Assembly (NCBI RefSeq): GCF_008642275.1
Contig: NZ_CP029189.1
Location: 6,988,001 to 7,052,000, forward strand
Origin: Streptomyces venezuelae
GTDB taxonomy: Bacteria; Actinomycetota; Actinomycetes; Streptomycetales; Streptomycetaceae
Length of the DNA stretch: 64,000 nucleotides
Reading direction: 5' to 3'
Translations under genes and position numbers: made by a program
Part shown: in pieces, positions 8,933 through 17,494 of the stretch
How the letters are laid out: each line of letters starts with the position of its first letter
Position numbering within the stretch: the first letter of the stretch is position 1
Notes under the pieces: model-generated
Seen by the model: the letters and a program-made list of their open reading frames with translations, nothing else
The model's database searches: none
Told to the model about the DNA's origin: nothing

Positions 8933-9455
8933 GCCGTCGTCCTCTCGCAGGTGGGGTCGGGTCTGGGGCCGGCTCGTCCCCCGCAATAGCCGCCGGGACG
9001 TAGTAGCCCGGACCGTGGGGTCCATGTGCGTCGAAGCGGAGGGTCCCCTCGGCCGTGAGGAACCTCAGCGCGCGCTGTACGTGGTGCGGAAGAAGTCCGA
9101 ACTCTGCGCCGAGCAGACCAGTAGGCAGAGCCTGCTCCGGCACGTAGTGGCTGGCGCGGATCCGGTCGCGGACGGCACCGTGTAGGGCCCGGTCGCGGGG
9201 GTGCGGTTCCCGCGGGCGCAGTCGTACCGGCAGAGTCCCGGTGTGCAGGGCGATCTCGCCCCGGGCGTCCAGGCGCAGGAGCCCTTGGAGCACATGCTTC
9301 TCCGGCAGCCCCAGGGCCCTGGCCAATTGCTTGGTGCTCGGGAGAGACGCACCTGGCGGGCACGTGGTGGTGACGTGCCGGTGCACGATGATGCAGGCGC
9401 GGTCCAGGACCCGCATGCTCTCCGGCCTCGGCGCAGCGGGTGGAGCGGTGTTCAT
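8916..9455 (-). CDS. GntR-like winged-helix regulator with two DNA-binding-like modules
   Basis: 179 aa (ATG 9455; a start at 9512 is also open). Residues about 20-80 read RACIIVHRHVTTTCPPGASL then PSTKQLARALGL and HVLQGLLRLDARGEI, the GntR wHTH pattern. A second similar module follows (LHGAVRDRIRASHYVPEQAL then GLLPHHVQRALRFLTAEGTL), giving a tandem wHTH arrangement without a recognisable effector domain. It overlaps the methyltransferase start, so it likely regulates or is co-expressed with it. The C-terminal tail is Pro/Arg-rich. Confidence 0.68.
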   Translation of the reverse strand: MNTAPPAAPRPESMRVLDRACIIVHRHVTTTCPPGASLPSTKQLARALGLPEKHVLQGLLRLDARGEIALHTGTLPVRLRPREPHPRDRALHGAVRDRIRASHYVPEQALPTGLLGAEFGLLPHHVQRALRFLTAEGTLRFDAHGPHGPGYYVPAAIAGDEPAPDPTPPARGRRREPRR

Positions 9456-9916
9456 ACCGAGGCCGCCGGAGGTGTGACAGCGGCGGGCCCTCTGGACCAT
9501 TGCCCGGCCCACCTGGTTGGAGCGGAGCCCGCTGACGTCTCGTCGGCGGTCGGCGCCGAGGTCGTGTCGGAGGGAGCCGGGTCCAGGACCTCGTCAACGA
9601 CCTCTCCCGTCATCCAGGCCAGTCGGCGCAGGAGGCCAAGGTCCTCGGTGTCGCGGCGCAGCCGGTCGTGGACCTCGCGAAGGAGGAAGCGTGCTCGCGA
9701 CCGAGTCTGTTCGGTGAGCCCCGTCCGGATCTGGCGGGAGGCGCGGTCCGTCAGCGAGCCGAGGGACACCGCCACGCTGGCGGTCAGCGGCCGGACGTCG
9801 CGCGGGTCGAGGGCATCGTCGAGGACCCGATTGAGGGTGTCCCACAACTGGCTGTCCTCGCCGGTGATGTCCTCGTATCGCGAGACTGCGAGGGTGCGCA
9901 GTAGACGCCAGGCCAT
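9452..9916 (-). CDS. Small alpha-helical protein of unknown function
   Basis: 154 aa from ATG 9916, mostly helical: RLLRTLAVSRYEDITGEDSQ, then an RASRQIRTGLTEQTRSRARF helix and RLAWMTGEVVDEVLD. It resembles in general form the small helical proteins common in Streptomyces regulator clusters (DUF6415-like is a guess). The stop overlaps the GntR gene start by four bases, so it forms one operon with the GntR and methyltransferase genes. The frame is open well upstream of 9916, so the start is uncertain. Confidence 0.5.
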   Translation of the reverse strand: MAWRLLRTLAVSRYEDITGEDSQLWDTLNRVLDDALDPRDVRPLTASVAVSLGSLTDRASRQIRTGLTEQTRSRARFLLREVHDRLRRDTEDLGLLRRLAWMTGEVVDEVLDPAPSDTTSAPTADETSAGSAPTRWAGQWSRGPAAVTPPAASV

Positions 9917-10302
9917 GGCTTCCGCCTCAGGCGCTGTGTGAAGGGTCCCGGCATGCGCCCCAATGCCCGGCCGTGAAGGCGGAGAGGGTAAGCAGGCTTG
10001 CGGTGCGGGGATCGGGAGCGACAGACCCACGGAAACTCCTCGGGCAGAAATGGATGTCGGGTGCCAGCAATGGGCGGGGGAGCCGGCGGTCACCAGGTGC
10101 GGGGCGCGGTGTGAGGCCCCGGCGTGCCGCACGGTCTCGTGCCGGGTCTCGACCGCCCCCACGGGGCATGGCCGTGGAGGGTCCGGGACGTCACCCGGCG
10201 GCGCACTGCGTACCGTGCGACTGAACAAGGAGTCGCGGACCAGTTCCGCCTCAGAGTCTTCGAGCCCGGTCCAGTGGACCTGAACGTCAAAGTCGGGCAG
10301 CG
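9917..10302. other. No convincing gene
   Basis: About 390 bases between the small helical protein and the HATPase gene. Frames are open on both strands because of high GC, but none has a good ribosome site plus a recognisable protein. It may hold an N-terminal extension or the promoter of the leftward operon. Confidence 0.4.
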
Positions 10303-10830
10303 TCACGAGCGATCGGTCCTGGCGCGTGCGATCGGGCAAGTGCTTCCGGTGCGAGCTGCGCACGCCGGCTGTTCGGCGATCAGTAGGTAGGCGCTGATGA
10401 CCTTCCCCTTCCCGTCGGGTCTGGGGGAGGCACTCCAGTGGGCGGTCAACTGCGTGACGATGGACAGCCCGCGGCCGTGCTCCGCCAGGGTGCCCGGGAA
10501 GGTGACCTTTGGAATCGGGGGCGCGGGATGGGGGTCCGCTACCTGGGTGATCAGAGCTTCTCCGGGGACCAGGGTGAGCGCGACCATGCATTCGCTCGTT
10601 GAAGGGTCCGGATTGCCGTGCGTGACGGCATTGGTGACCAGCTCACTGCAGACCAGCGTGGCAGCGTATTCCAAGTCCGGATGGCCCCACCAGGCCAACT
10701 GGTCCGCGACGAAGTCCCGTGCGGTTTTTACGGATTCAGGGCGGCTGGGCAGATTCATACAGGCCGAGACGGCGGTGGCTGAGGCCAGTGCCTTGAGCAT
10801 GTTGTCGCGCGTGATCTGGTGGGAGTTCAT
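10303..10830 (-). CDS. HATPase_c anti-sigma-factor-like ATP-binding protein
   Basis: 175 aa GHKL-fold protein of the RsbW/SpoIIAB type abundant in streptomycetes. The N box is ATLVCSELVTNAVTHGNPD (about residues 57-75), the G1 region is QVADPHPAPP and the G2 box is TLAEHGRGLSIVTQLTAHW. It has no sensor or transmembrane domain, so it is a cytosolic kinase or anti-sigma factor that would act on an anti-anti-sigma partner. The G1 Asp and the G2 glycines are kept. It is divergent from the XRE-TPR regulator; such pairs commonly form signalling modules in Streptomyces. The C-terminal 20 residues are not conserved. Confidence 0.82.
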   Translation of the reverse strand: MNSHQITRDNMLKALASATAVSACMNLPSRPESVKTARDFVADQLAWWGHPDLEYAATLVCSELVTNAVTHGNPDPSTSECMVALTLVPGEALITQVADPHPAPPIPKVTFPGTLAEHGRGLSIVTQLTAHWSASPRPDGKGKVISAYLLIAEQPACAARTGSTCPIARARTDRS

Positions 10831-11038
10831 CGCTTCACCTCGTTCCTCTTCCGCGGTCGTGGACGGTCTTGCAGAGCGCTCGGGTGGCCGCCGGGGATGG
10901 CCGAACTGCAGCCAACGAAGTGGCTCTTGCGGCTACCGTTACGCTCAGCGAACCGTGATTCACTCGGCGTGGGTATCCCGTGGAGGGTGCGGTACCGCGT
11001 AAGGCGCGTAAAGATCGTTTCGTGGACGGGGGCTTCCG

Positions 11039-12439
11039 GTGCCGCGTGAGCGCAACATCCTGCTGGAGGGCGTGCTGCGGCAGCTTGGCTGGTCGCAGGC
11101 CACGACCGCCCGGCATCTGCAGCGTGTGGCGGCCGAGGTCGGTGCCGACGACTTGAAAGCGGTGTCGGCCTCGCATGTAAACCAGTGGGTTCGCGGATCG
11201 CACCCTGAGCCGTCGGCGACCCGTATCTTGTGCGAAGCGTTGTCGCGAGGGCTGAGCAGCCGAGGGACCCATCGGGTCGTCACGGCAGCCGACATCGGGC
11301 TTAAAGACCCTGATGATAAGGCAGGTTCCGCAACCCGGGACAGCGACTCGATCGCACAGCTCGTCGATCTCGGGGGGACCGACTTGGACCTGGAGCGCCG
11401 CCGCACCCTGAAGGGTGCAGCCTTCTCTCTCGCGGGGATGTTCCTGCCGTCCGACCGATGGTGGCAGGACACCGTCACTGCAGCTCAGTCGCGGAAGCCG
11501 TCGGACGCATGGCACGTCGGCCCGGACGACGTAGCCGCCGTACGGGAAATGACGCAGCTGCTTTCTCAGCGTGAACAGCGCCGCGGCGGCCAGGACGGCC
11601 GCTCCGCCCTTGTGGCCTATCTCCGGACCGACGTCGCCGGATATCTCGGCGGCCGATTCCCGGATCACCACACGCGGCAGGAGATGTTCACTGCTGCCGG
11701 CGAACTGGCCTACCTGGCAGGCTGGACCGCTTTCGACTCCTCCGAGCACGCCCTCGCCCAGAAGTGGCTCGGTGTTGCCCTGCGGCTGTCTGCCGAAGCC
11801 GACGATGCTCCTCTGGCCGGACATATCCTCCGGGCCCAGGCGCACCAGACCCTAGACCTCGGTCATCCCACACAAGCCCTCCGACTGGCCGAGGCCTCCG
11901 TCGCCCACCGCCGCTACACGGATGCGAGCCCGCGCGAACGCTCCCTCCTGGGGGTCGTTCATGCACGCAGCCTGGCGGCAGCCGGCCACAAGCAGCAGGC
12001 CATTGCCGCTCTGCTGCGTGCCGAAGACGACCTGCGCCACGCTGAAAGCGGAGACGGCGAGCCTGCCCGAGTCTTCTTCTTCTCCGAGGCAAGCCTCGCG
12101 CACGAAACGGCCCGCACCCTGCAGGGCCTCGGAGATCTCCGCGGTGCTGAACGTGAGTTCCAGCGCAGCGTCCGCACCCGCCGCGCCCAGCCTTTCGCCC
12201 GCACCCACGCGGTCACCCTCGGCCTCCTGGGCGCGGTGCAGATACAGCGCGGAGCTGTCGATGCGGCCTGCGCCACCTGGTCCCAGGCTCTGGACACCAT
12301 GCAGGGAGTCCAGTCCGGTCGGGCTTTGGACACCGTGGTCCAGATGCGCCGCTCCCTGTCTCCTTACCGAGGCCGCGGAGGAACGGCGCTGGCCCAACTG
12401 GACGACCGCGCCCGTACGGTGATCGGCCGGGTATGCTGA
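11039..12439 (+). CDS. Helix-turn-helix regulator with TPR-like repeats
   Basis: 466 aa. The N-terminal region to about residue 75 is an atypical HTH (VLRQLGWSQATTARHLQRVA, then ASHVNQWVRGSHPEPSATRI). The central and C-terminal two thirds are alpha-helical repeats of TPR type (ARSLAAAGHKQQAIAALLRA, ETARTLQGLGDLRGAEREFQ). GTG 11039 has a purine-rich GACGGGGG upstream. Proteins of this design act as ligand- or peptide-responsive regulators in actinomycetes. The last codons overlap the TrmO-like start by seven bases (stop TGA 12437-12439, ATG 12433), so the two are translationally coupled. Confidence 0.75.
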   Translation: MPRERNILLEGVLRQLGWSQATTARHLQRVAAEVGADDLKAVSASHVNQWVRGSHPEPSATRILCEALSRGLSSRGTHRVVTAADIGLKDPDDKAGSATRDSDSIAQLVDLGGTDLDLERRRTLKGAAFSLAGMFLPSDRWWQDTVTAAQSRKPSDAWHVGPDDVAAVREMTQLLSQREQRRGGQDGRSALVAYLRTDVAGYLGGRFPDHHTRQEMFTAAGELAYLAGWTAFDSSEHALAQKWLGVALRLSAEADDAPLAGHILRAQAHQTLDLGHPTQALRLAEASVAHRRYTDASPRERSLLGVVHARSLAAAGHKQQAIAALLRAEDDLRHAESGDGEPARVFFFSEASLAHETARTLQGLGDLRGAEREFQRSVRTRRAQPFARTHAVTLGLLGAVQIQRGAVDAACATWSQALDTMQGVQSGRALDTVVQMRRSLSPYRGRGGTALAQLDDRARTVIGRVC

Positions 12440-12996
12440 CCGCGCCATCACAGCACTGGCGCGGACCGGGGAACCCCCAGGCCTTGCTGGTAGTCGTAGG
12501 GGAGGATTTCGTGGACGACCCGATCACGTTGGAGGCCGTTGCCCATGTCGTCGGCGGCCACGAGAAGCCGGCCGATGACTACCAGGGCGGAGTCGAATCG
12601 ATCATCCGCCTTCGCCCCGACCTCCCGCTGGATACCTTGCAAGGCCTTGAGGAGTTCTCCCACCTGATCGTCACCTGGCGCTTCCACCTGGGATCCGATG
12701 CCGATCTCCACCTCGGAGCCCGCAGCCCCCGGAACAACCCGGAGTGGCAGCCCACCGGCACCTTCGTGCACCGAAACCACCGGCGTCCCAACCGAATGGC
12801 GACCAGCTTTCCCCGGCTGCTCAAGGTCGAAGGACGGGATCTGCACGTTACCGACCTTGACGCTGTCAACGGCACCCCGATCTACGATCTCGGCCCCTAC
12901 TTCGAGCAGATGGGACCCCGCGGCCCCATCACCGCCCCGGCCTGGCCGGCGGTGATGCTGGAGCACTACTGGGACCCTGCTGCCGAGCGACCCTGA
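12433..12996 (+). CDS. TrmO/TsaA-like tRNA methyltransferase-domain protein
   Basis: 187 aa with the UPF0066 (TrmO) beta-barrel signature: the early strand ITLEAVAHVVGGHEKPADDY, LQGLEEFSHLIVTWRFHL (the GLEEFSHLWVLF motif) and FVHRNHRRPNRMATSFPRLL (the RSPxRPNxIGxS motif, here H-R-R-P-N-R-M-A-T-S). The family uses SAM to methylate N6-threonylcarbamoyladenosine 37 in tRNAs, but some members act on small molecules. The gene is fused by overlap to a regulator, not to translation genes, so a specialised substrate is possible. The first 20 residues are not conserved and GTG starts further in are possible. Confidence 0.75.
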   Translation: MLTAPSQHWRGPGNPQALLVVVGEDFVDDPITLEAVAHVVGGHEKPADDYQGGVESIIRLRPDLPLDTLQGLEEFSHLIVTWRFHLGSDADLHLGARSPRNNPEWQPTGTFVHRNHRRPNRMATSFPRLLKVEGRDLHVTDLDAVNGTPIYDLGPYFEQMGPRGPITAPAWPAVMLEHYWDPAAERP

Positions 12997-13057
12997 CCCT
13001 GGGAAGGAGCAGAGGACGGTGCCTGCTTGCGTCTCCATGCCCCTGACGTAGCGGGGC

Positions 13058-13783
13058 TCAGCGCCGTGGCCGCCAGCGAGTGAACACGCACTGGTCGGGG
13101 CCGGCGTTGACTCCGAAGGGCAGACCGATTCGGTCGAGGAGGAATCCCTGGCCGGCGGCGTGCACACCGTACCCGCAGCCGGTGTAGAGGCTGCCCAGGT
13201 CCCGTTCGGTCTCGAAAGACCCGTACAGCAGGAAGTAGTCGAGCTGTTCGTAGACCTGCCAGGCCCGTTTCATCAAAGTGCTGGCAATGCCCTGGCCACG
13301 GGCTTCATCGGCCACTGCCAACCCGTGCACCTTGCCGATGGCCACGCTCAGCGTCAACGCCTCCACGTCGCTGTACCCGTGGTCCAAGGCTCGTTCGATG
13401 ACGGTTCCGGGAGCAGTGACCGACAGGACGCCGACCGGCCGGTCCTGTCGGTCGGCGGCCACCAGGGTCAGGCTGACGCTGGCCATCGAATCGGCCATAG
13501 CGTGCCCAGCGGTACGACGTGCGAAGTCCTCGAAGAACGTTTTGGTGGTGCCGTCCAAGCCGTTGAGGAGAGCCGCCCCCGCCGTGCCTTCCTCGATGGA
13601 CGACCGAAGGGCTGGCATGAGCCGGACCCCGGCCGTTCCCAGCAGCGCGTCCACGACGTCCGTGTCCGCCGCCGTTGCCAGTCGTACGCGGGTGCTCCTG
13701 GGGGCAGGCCAGCCATCCCGTAGCCGACCAGCAGTCAGTCGTACGGGCCTGCTGCTGCCCTTCTTCGCCACGCGCTTGGCCAC
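13058..13783 (-). CDS. GNAT-family N-acetyltransferase
   Basis: 241 aa. After an Arg/Lys-rich N-terminus the protein contains the acetyl-CoA motif VHGLAVADEARGQGIASTLM (R-G-x-G-I-A-S) and a C-terminal YFLLYGSFETERDLGSLYTG strand, all typical of GNAT enzymes. The insert of about 70 residues before the motif is larger than usual. GTG 13783 has AGGGGG upstream. It converges with the TrmO-like gene; a GCCCC/GGGGC stem at 13039-13057 could serve both ends. Substrate unknown. Confidence 0.75.
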   Translation of the reverse strand: MAKRVAKKGSSRPVRLTAGRLRDGWPAPRSTRVRLATAADTDVVDALLGTAGVRLMPALRSSIEEGTAGAALLNGLDGTTKTFFEDFARRTAGHAMADSMASVSLTLVAADRQDRPVGVLSVTAPGTVIERALDHGYSDVEALTLSVAIGKVHGLAVADEARGQGIASTLMKRAWQVYEQLDYFLLYGSFETERDLGSLYTGCGYGVHAAGQGFLLDRIGLPFGVNAGPDQCVFTRWRPRR

Positions 13784-14173
13784 CGACGACCCCCTGGAAG
13801 CAACGAACAGGAACGGCGCTGAGCGCCACGAGGATGTTGTCCATCGCCAAGGGCGTTCAAGGAGCGTTTACCGGCCGAATGTGTACGACGTGTCGGCCAG
13901 GTAGTTCGGCACGACCGTGTCGCACAAGCGAGATCGCGGCGCGCTCGGAGCGGCAGGCGCTGACCCCGTCACCTCCTGACCTGAGCGCGCCCAACACGCT
14001 GCCCTGCTCGCCGGCGTCTGGCCCCCAGCCACAGGAAGTGCGGCACCTGGTCACCCGGTTCGATTTCCGCCGCAGAACGAGTGCAGCGGCAGCAGACGAC
14101 GTCACCGGCGCTCTCCCGTGGCCGGAGCGCCGGTCCGCAGGTCTGTCTCCGCAGGCCAGCCCGGTTGGTGAGT
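13784..14173. other. No gene; junction before integrase 1
   Basis: 390 bases without a supported gene. It separates the regulator/acetyltransferase block from the first integrase and lacks a pirin-like sequence, so it is not an obvious attachment site for that integrase. Confidence 0.4.
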
Positions 14174-15325
14174 TCAAGCTGCCAGGCCAAGGTCGAGGAG
14201 CTTCGCGGCTTGCCCGAGGGTGCCAGGCATGAGGTGTCGGTAGGTTTTGAACGTGATCTCGATGCTTTTGTGCCCCATCCACTCGGCTACATCCGTGATC
14301 GCAACGCCATGAGTTAGGCAGTTCGACGCGAAGAAGTGGCGCATGCTGTAGATGACCATGCCGTCGGGGATGTCGAGAGCCTGTGCCTTACGAAGGCGCT
14401 GCCATTGGTTCTGAAAGAAATACGGTTGGAATGCTTGGGCTTGGTCTTTAGGGTGTCGAAGTAGGTAGCCGTCGGTGGTGCCGTGCTTCTCGGCATGCCA
14501 TTCGATCGTCTCTCTGACTCGCATCGGCAACGGGACGTCGCGATATTCGCCTTTCTTTCGATGTTTGATCGGGCCGTATTTCCGTGTGGTTTGGTTTACT
14601 TGCTCGGTGACTCGGTAGACGTCATCGGCCACCATGTTGTTCAGGTTGACCGCGGCGGCTTCGCCGTTGCGCAGGCCGCAGCCGCTCATGAGGTCTACGA
14701 GTAGGCGGAAGGAGTCGTCGCCCTGGCCGCGTAGCGATGCCAGCTGGGGTGCCGTAGGGATCACTGCGCGCGCGGGGGAGTATTGGGGATGCTGGACCCC
14801 AATGACCGGGCTTTCTTCGTAGACTCCTAGGCGGTGAGCGTCCAGAAGGATGGTGGCGAGCTTGTCGAAGGCGTTTGACTGAGCGGCTGAGCCTACGTCG
14901 TGTGCTTCCATGTGTCGCACGAATTCGTCCACAACTTTGTGATCGAATGAATCCATTCGTCGACTGCCGAAGAACGGCAGCAGATGACACCCAAGAAGCG
15001 AGTCGAGTTGCCTGACAGAGGACTCTGCCAAATGTCTTTGGCCACCTCGCCATTCGGTGGCGTACTCGGAGAACGTCATCCGTCCGTATCTTGTGGCGCG
15101 TTCCGCCTTTGACTGTCTTCCCGTGCCCCTCCTTGCCCGATACGCCTCGGTGAGCCTTCTCATGGCTGCGTCTTGGGTGGCGAATCCGGACTCCTGAGTT
15201 TGGCGTCCCGAGGGGTTGCGGTATCGGATCTTGTAATCGTGGGAACACTTCGACCATCTACTCATCGGGTGGTCGCAGGATTTGAAGAAGGTTCCCATTC
15301 CCCGGGGCAGGCTTCTTGCTGTCAC
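14174..15325 (-). CDS. Tyrosine recombinase (integrase 1)
   Basis: 383 aa phage-type integrase. The N-terminal Arm-type region (GTFFKSCDHPMSRWSKCSHD) is followed by a core-binding SAM-like domain and a catalytic domain with Arg in LMSGCGLRNGEAAAVN, the motif IYSMRHFFASNCL (Tyr in place of the first His of HxxR), the second His in EWMGHKSIEITF and the nucleophile Tyr in FKTYRHLMPG. GTG 15325 was chosen because family similarity begins there. It lies 53 bases downstream of an excisionase-like gene. It is clearly paralogous to the integrases at 15775 and 47114 but has no pirin fragment beside it, so its attachment site is unknown. Confidence 0.88.
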   Translation of the reverse strand: MTARSLPRGMGTFFKSCDHPMSRWSKCSHDYKIRYRNPSGRQTQESGFATQDAAMRRLTEAYRARRGTGRQSKAERATRYGRMTFSEYATEWRGGQRHLAESSVRQLDSLLGCHLLPFFGSRRMDSFDHKVVDEFVRHMEAHDVGSAAQSNAFDKLATILLDAHRLGVYEESPVIGVQHPQYSPARAVIPTAPQLASLRGQGDDSFRLLVDLMSGCGLRNGEAAAVNLNNMVADDVYRVTEQVNQTTRKYGPIKHRKKGEYRDVPLPMRVRETIEWHAEKHGTTDGYLLRHPKDQAQAFQPYFFQNQWQRLRKAQALDIPDGMVIYSMRHFFASNCLTHGVAITDVAEWMGHKSIEITFKTYRHLMPGTLGQAAKLLDLGLAA

Positions 15326-15377
15326 AACTTCTTCTATCTGGTCCTGTGTGCAGTCGGTCGTGAACGTATTGCGTCTC

Positions 15378-15611
15378 TCAGTTGAGTGGGACGCTCTGTT
15401 GGTCGATCCATCTTTGGACCTCGGATACGCGGAACTGCATCTTGGCGTTGCGCCCGGTGCCAAACTTGTATGCAGTCAGGCCGACTCGGGCTGCCTCGCG
15501 GTACACCCATGGAACCGACATGTTCAGGTGTTGTGCCAGTTCCCTTACTGTCATGAACTGCGCTGGCATGCCGCTCCCTTCGTCGCGGACTGGGCGTTCT
15601 TGCTTTGCCAT
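15378..15611 (-). CDS. Excisionase-like helix-turn-helix protein
   Basis: 77 aa MerR/Xis-type wHTH: FMTVRELAQHLNMSVPWVYR, then FGTGRNAKMQFRVSEVQRWI, the layout of AlpA/Xis DNA-binding proteins. It would act as the recombination directionality factor for integrase 1, which follows 53 bases downstream on the same strand. A perfect 25-base palindrome starts 11 bases before its ATG, suggesting autorepression. Neither of the other two integrases in the window has such a partner next to it. Confidence 0.8.
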   Translation of the reverse strand: MAKQERPVRDEGSGMPAQFMTVRELAQHLNMSVPWVYREAARVGLTAYKFGTGRNAKMQFRVSEVQRWIDQQSVPLN

Positions 15612-15621
15612 GGTCCGCAGA

Positions 15622-15646
15622 ATCCCCGGTTTCGGAAACCGGGGAT
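15622..15646. promoter_or_regulatory. Perfect palindrome before xis, candidate operator
   Basis: ATCCCCGGTTT at 15622-15632 and AAACCGGGGAT at 15636-15646 form a perfect 11-bp inverted repeat with a 3-base spacer, 11 bases upstream of the excisionase ATG on the minus strand. In that position it would block ribosome or polymerase access, so an operator for xis-int is more likely than a terminator. Confidence 0.5.
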
Positions 15647-15774
15647 CGTCGGCTATGTAGGGAGGGCATCCTGCGCGTCGGGTACCTGTGCTCTTTGGAG
15701 GAAGTCTTCGACCGTGAGCGGCGTGCGGAGCGGTCGTGACCGTACCGGCTGCCGTGCCAGCGAAACACGCAGCC

Positions 15775-16929
15775 TCATGCGGTGAGCCCCAGGTCCAGGA
15801 GCTTGGCTGCGCTACCGATCGAGCCGGGCATGAGGTGGCGGTAGATCTTGAAAGTGATCTCGATGCTGTTGTGCCCCATCCATTCGGCGACGTCGGTGAT
15901 GGGGATGTTGTGCCGCAGGCAGTTCGAGGCGAAGAAGTGGCGCATGCTGTAGATGACCATGCCGTCGGGTATGTCGAGATCGCCCCGTCGTTTCAATCGC
16001 TGCCATTGGTTCTGCAGCAGGTAGGGCTGAAAGGGCCGTGTGGGGTCACGGGGGTGGCGAAGCAGGTAGCCGTCGACGTTGCCGTACGTATCGGCGTACC
16101 ACTCGATGGTGTTCCTCGTCCGTGCCGGCAGCGGGACGTCCCGATACTCGCCGACCTTCCGGTGCTTGAGGCGGTCGTACGTCTTCGTGGTCTGGTTGAC
16201 CTGCTCCGTCACGCGGTAGACGTCATCGGCCACGAGGTTCCTGAGGTTCACTGCGGCCGCTTCGGCGTTACGGAGGCCGCAGCCGCTCATCAGATCCACC
16301 AGAAGCGTGAGGGTGTCGTCGCCGGCGACACGTACCGCCTGGAGCTGCTCAGGGGAGGGGATCACGGCCCGCTTGGGGTCGTACTGGGGAGGCTTGACTC
16401 CTTCGAGCGGGTTGTCGTCGAAGAGTCCCAGTCGATGTGCGTCGAGGAGGATCGACTTCAACTTGTCGAAGGCATTCGACTGGGCCGCGAGGCCGACACC
16501 GTTTCGCTCCATCATGCGGATGAACCCGTCGACGACCTTGTGGTCGAAGCTGCTCATCCTGCGGCTGCCGAGGGACGGGAAGATGTGGTGCTGCAGGAGT
16601 GAGTCCAGGTGACTGAGGGACGCCGGCGCCAGGTGTCGCTGGCCGTCCTTCCACTCCGCCGTGTACTCCCGCAGCTGCATGGGACCGTACTTCGCGATGC
16701 GCTCGGCCTTGGCGTTGTGCCTCGGAGCAGCTTTCCTGGCCTTGTAGAGAGTGGCCAAACGGTTGATCGCCTCGTCCTCCGTGGCGAACCCCGACTCCTC
16801 GGCCTGTCTCCCGCCGACGTCCCTGTAGCGGACCTTGTAGGGGTGGAGGCACTTGGCCCACCGGGAAGGGGAGTGCTCGCACTCCTTGAAGAAGCTGCCC
16901 ATGCCTCGCGGGAGCGTCTTGGCGGCCAT
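15775..16929 (-). CDS. Tyrosine recombinase (integrase 2)
   Basis: 384 aa, colinear with integrases 1 and 3 over its whole length. Catalytic elements are Arg in MSGCGLRNAEAAAVN, IYSMRHFFASNCL, His in EWMGHNSIEITF and Tyr in FKIYRHLMPG. ATG 16929 has GAGGAGG upstream. About 100 bases beyond the start is the 3' end of a pirin gene that begins with the presumed attachment core (17026-17043), so this integrase probably belongs to an element inserted in that gene. No excisionase gene is adjacent. The rest of its element would extend leftward, and its far attachment site was not found in the window. Confidence 0.9.
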   Translation of the reverse strand: MAAKTLPRGMGSFFKECEHSPSRWAKCLHPYKVRYRDVGGRQAEESGFATEDEAINRLATLYKARKAAPRHNAKAERIAKYGPMQLREYTAEWKDGQRHLAPASLSHLDSLLQHHIFPSLGSRRMSSFDHKVVDGFIRMMERNGVGLAAQSNAFDKLKSILLDAHRLGLFDDNPLEGVKPPQYDPKRAVIPSPEQLQAVRVAGDDTLTLLVDLMSGCGLRNAEAAAVNLRNLVADDVYRVTEQVNQTTKTYDRLKHRKVGEYRDVPLPARTRNTIEWYADTYGNVDGYLLRHPRDPTRPFQPYLLQNQWQRLKRRGDLDIPDGMVIYSMRHFFASNCLRHNIPITDVAEWMGHNSIEITFKIYRHLMPGSIGSAAKLLDLGLTA

Positions 16930-17025
16930 CGCTGCGGCCTCCTCGGATTCCGATGCTGACAGTTTGCTGACCGTCAGCGATCCGGGACCCATTTGACCTG
17001 CGAAAACGCTGTGCTGCACCGAGAT

Positions 17026-17188
17026 GTTCTGGAACTGGATCGGGCGCAGCAACGAGGAGATCGTACAGGCCCGGAAGGACTGGATGGAGGGCACTCGCTA
17101 TGGGGAAGTGAAGGGCTACGACGGCCCTCCGATCCCTGCTCCGGCACTCCCGCCGGGGCCCCTGAAGGCGCGCGGTCGGGTGCGCTGA
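17026..17188 (+). pseudogene. Pirin gene 3' fragment with attachment core (left boundary of the 31-kb element)
   Basis: Reading from TTC 17027 to TGA 17186-17188 gives 53 residues beginning FWNWIGRSNEEIVQARKDW and ending in an LKARGRVR tail, the C-terminus of a pirin-family protein. No pirin 5' part is upstream; the first bases are followed on the other side by integrase 2. The leading 18 bases GTTCTGGAACTGGATCGG recur at 48367-48384, and the rest of the fragment is similar but diverged. It is therefore read as an att site whose element carries a replacement 3' end of the target gene. Confidence 0.72.
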
Positions 17189-17494
17189 CCTGCACGTTTT
17201 CAGATCGGGCCGATCGTCCCGAGATCAGCCGGAGCGAGGGTGGCGTCCCGCGGAGATCGTTCCGGTGGGGCTCACGGCTGGGGTTCCCGGAAGCTGATTC
17301 CGCGGCTCCGTGCTCTCCCATGTGTGACCTGGTGGGGTCAGCTTTGCCAGGACCAATGCTGACCCAATGCTGACTTTGGTGACAGTTCGTCAGGTCTATG
17401 GGTGTCCCGCCATGAGGTTCTCGGTGGCGTTCGAAGCCCGGCGCTGCTCGGTACAACGTCTTGTACCGAGCAGCGGGTCTGGCGGGCGCTGGGC
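17189..17494. other. No gene; inside edge of the element
   Basis: About 306 bases just right of the pirin fragment with no supported gene. A short inverted repeat around CGGTACAACGTCTTGTACCG near 17450 could be an operator or recombinase-arm site. Confidence 0.35.

Noticed and set aside
13039-13057. GCCCC/GGGGC stem between convergent genes as a terminator
   Set aside because: Only five base pairs, so mentioned as possible but not listed as a feature.
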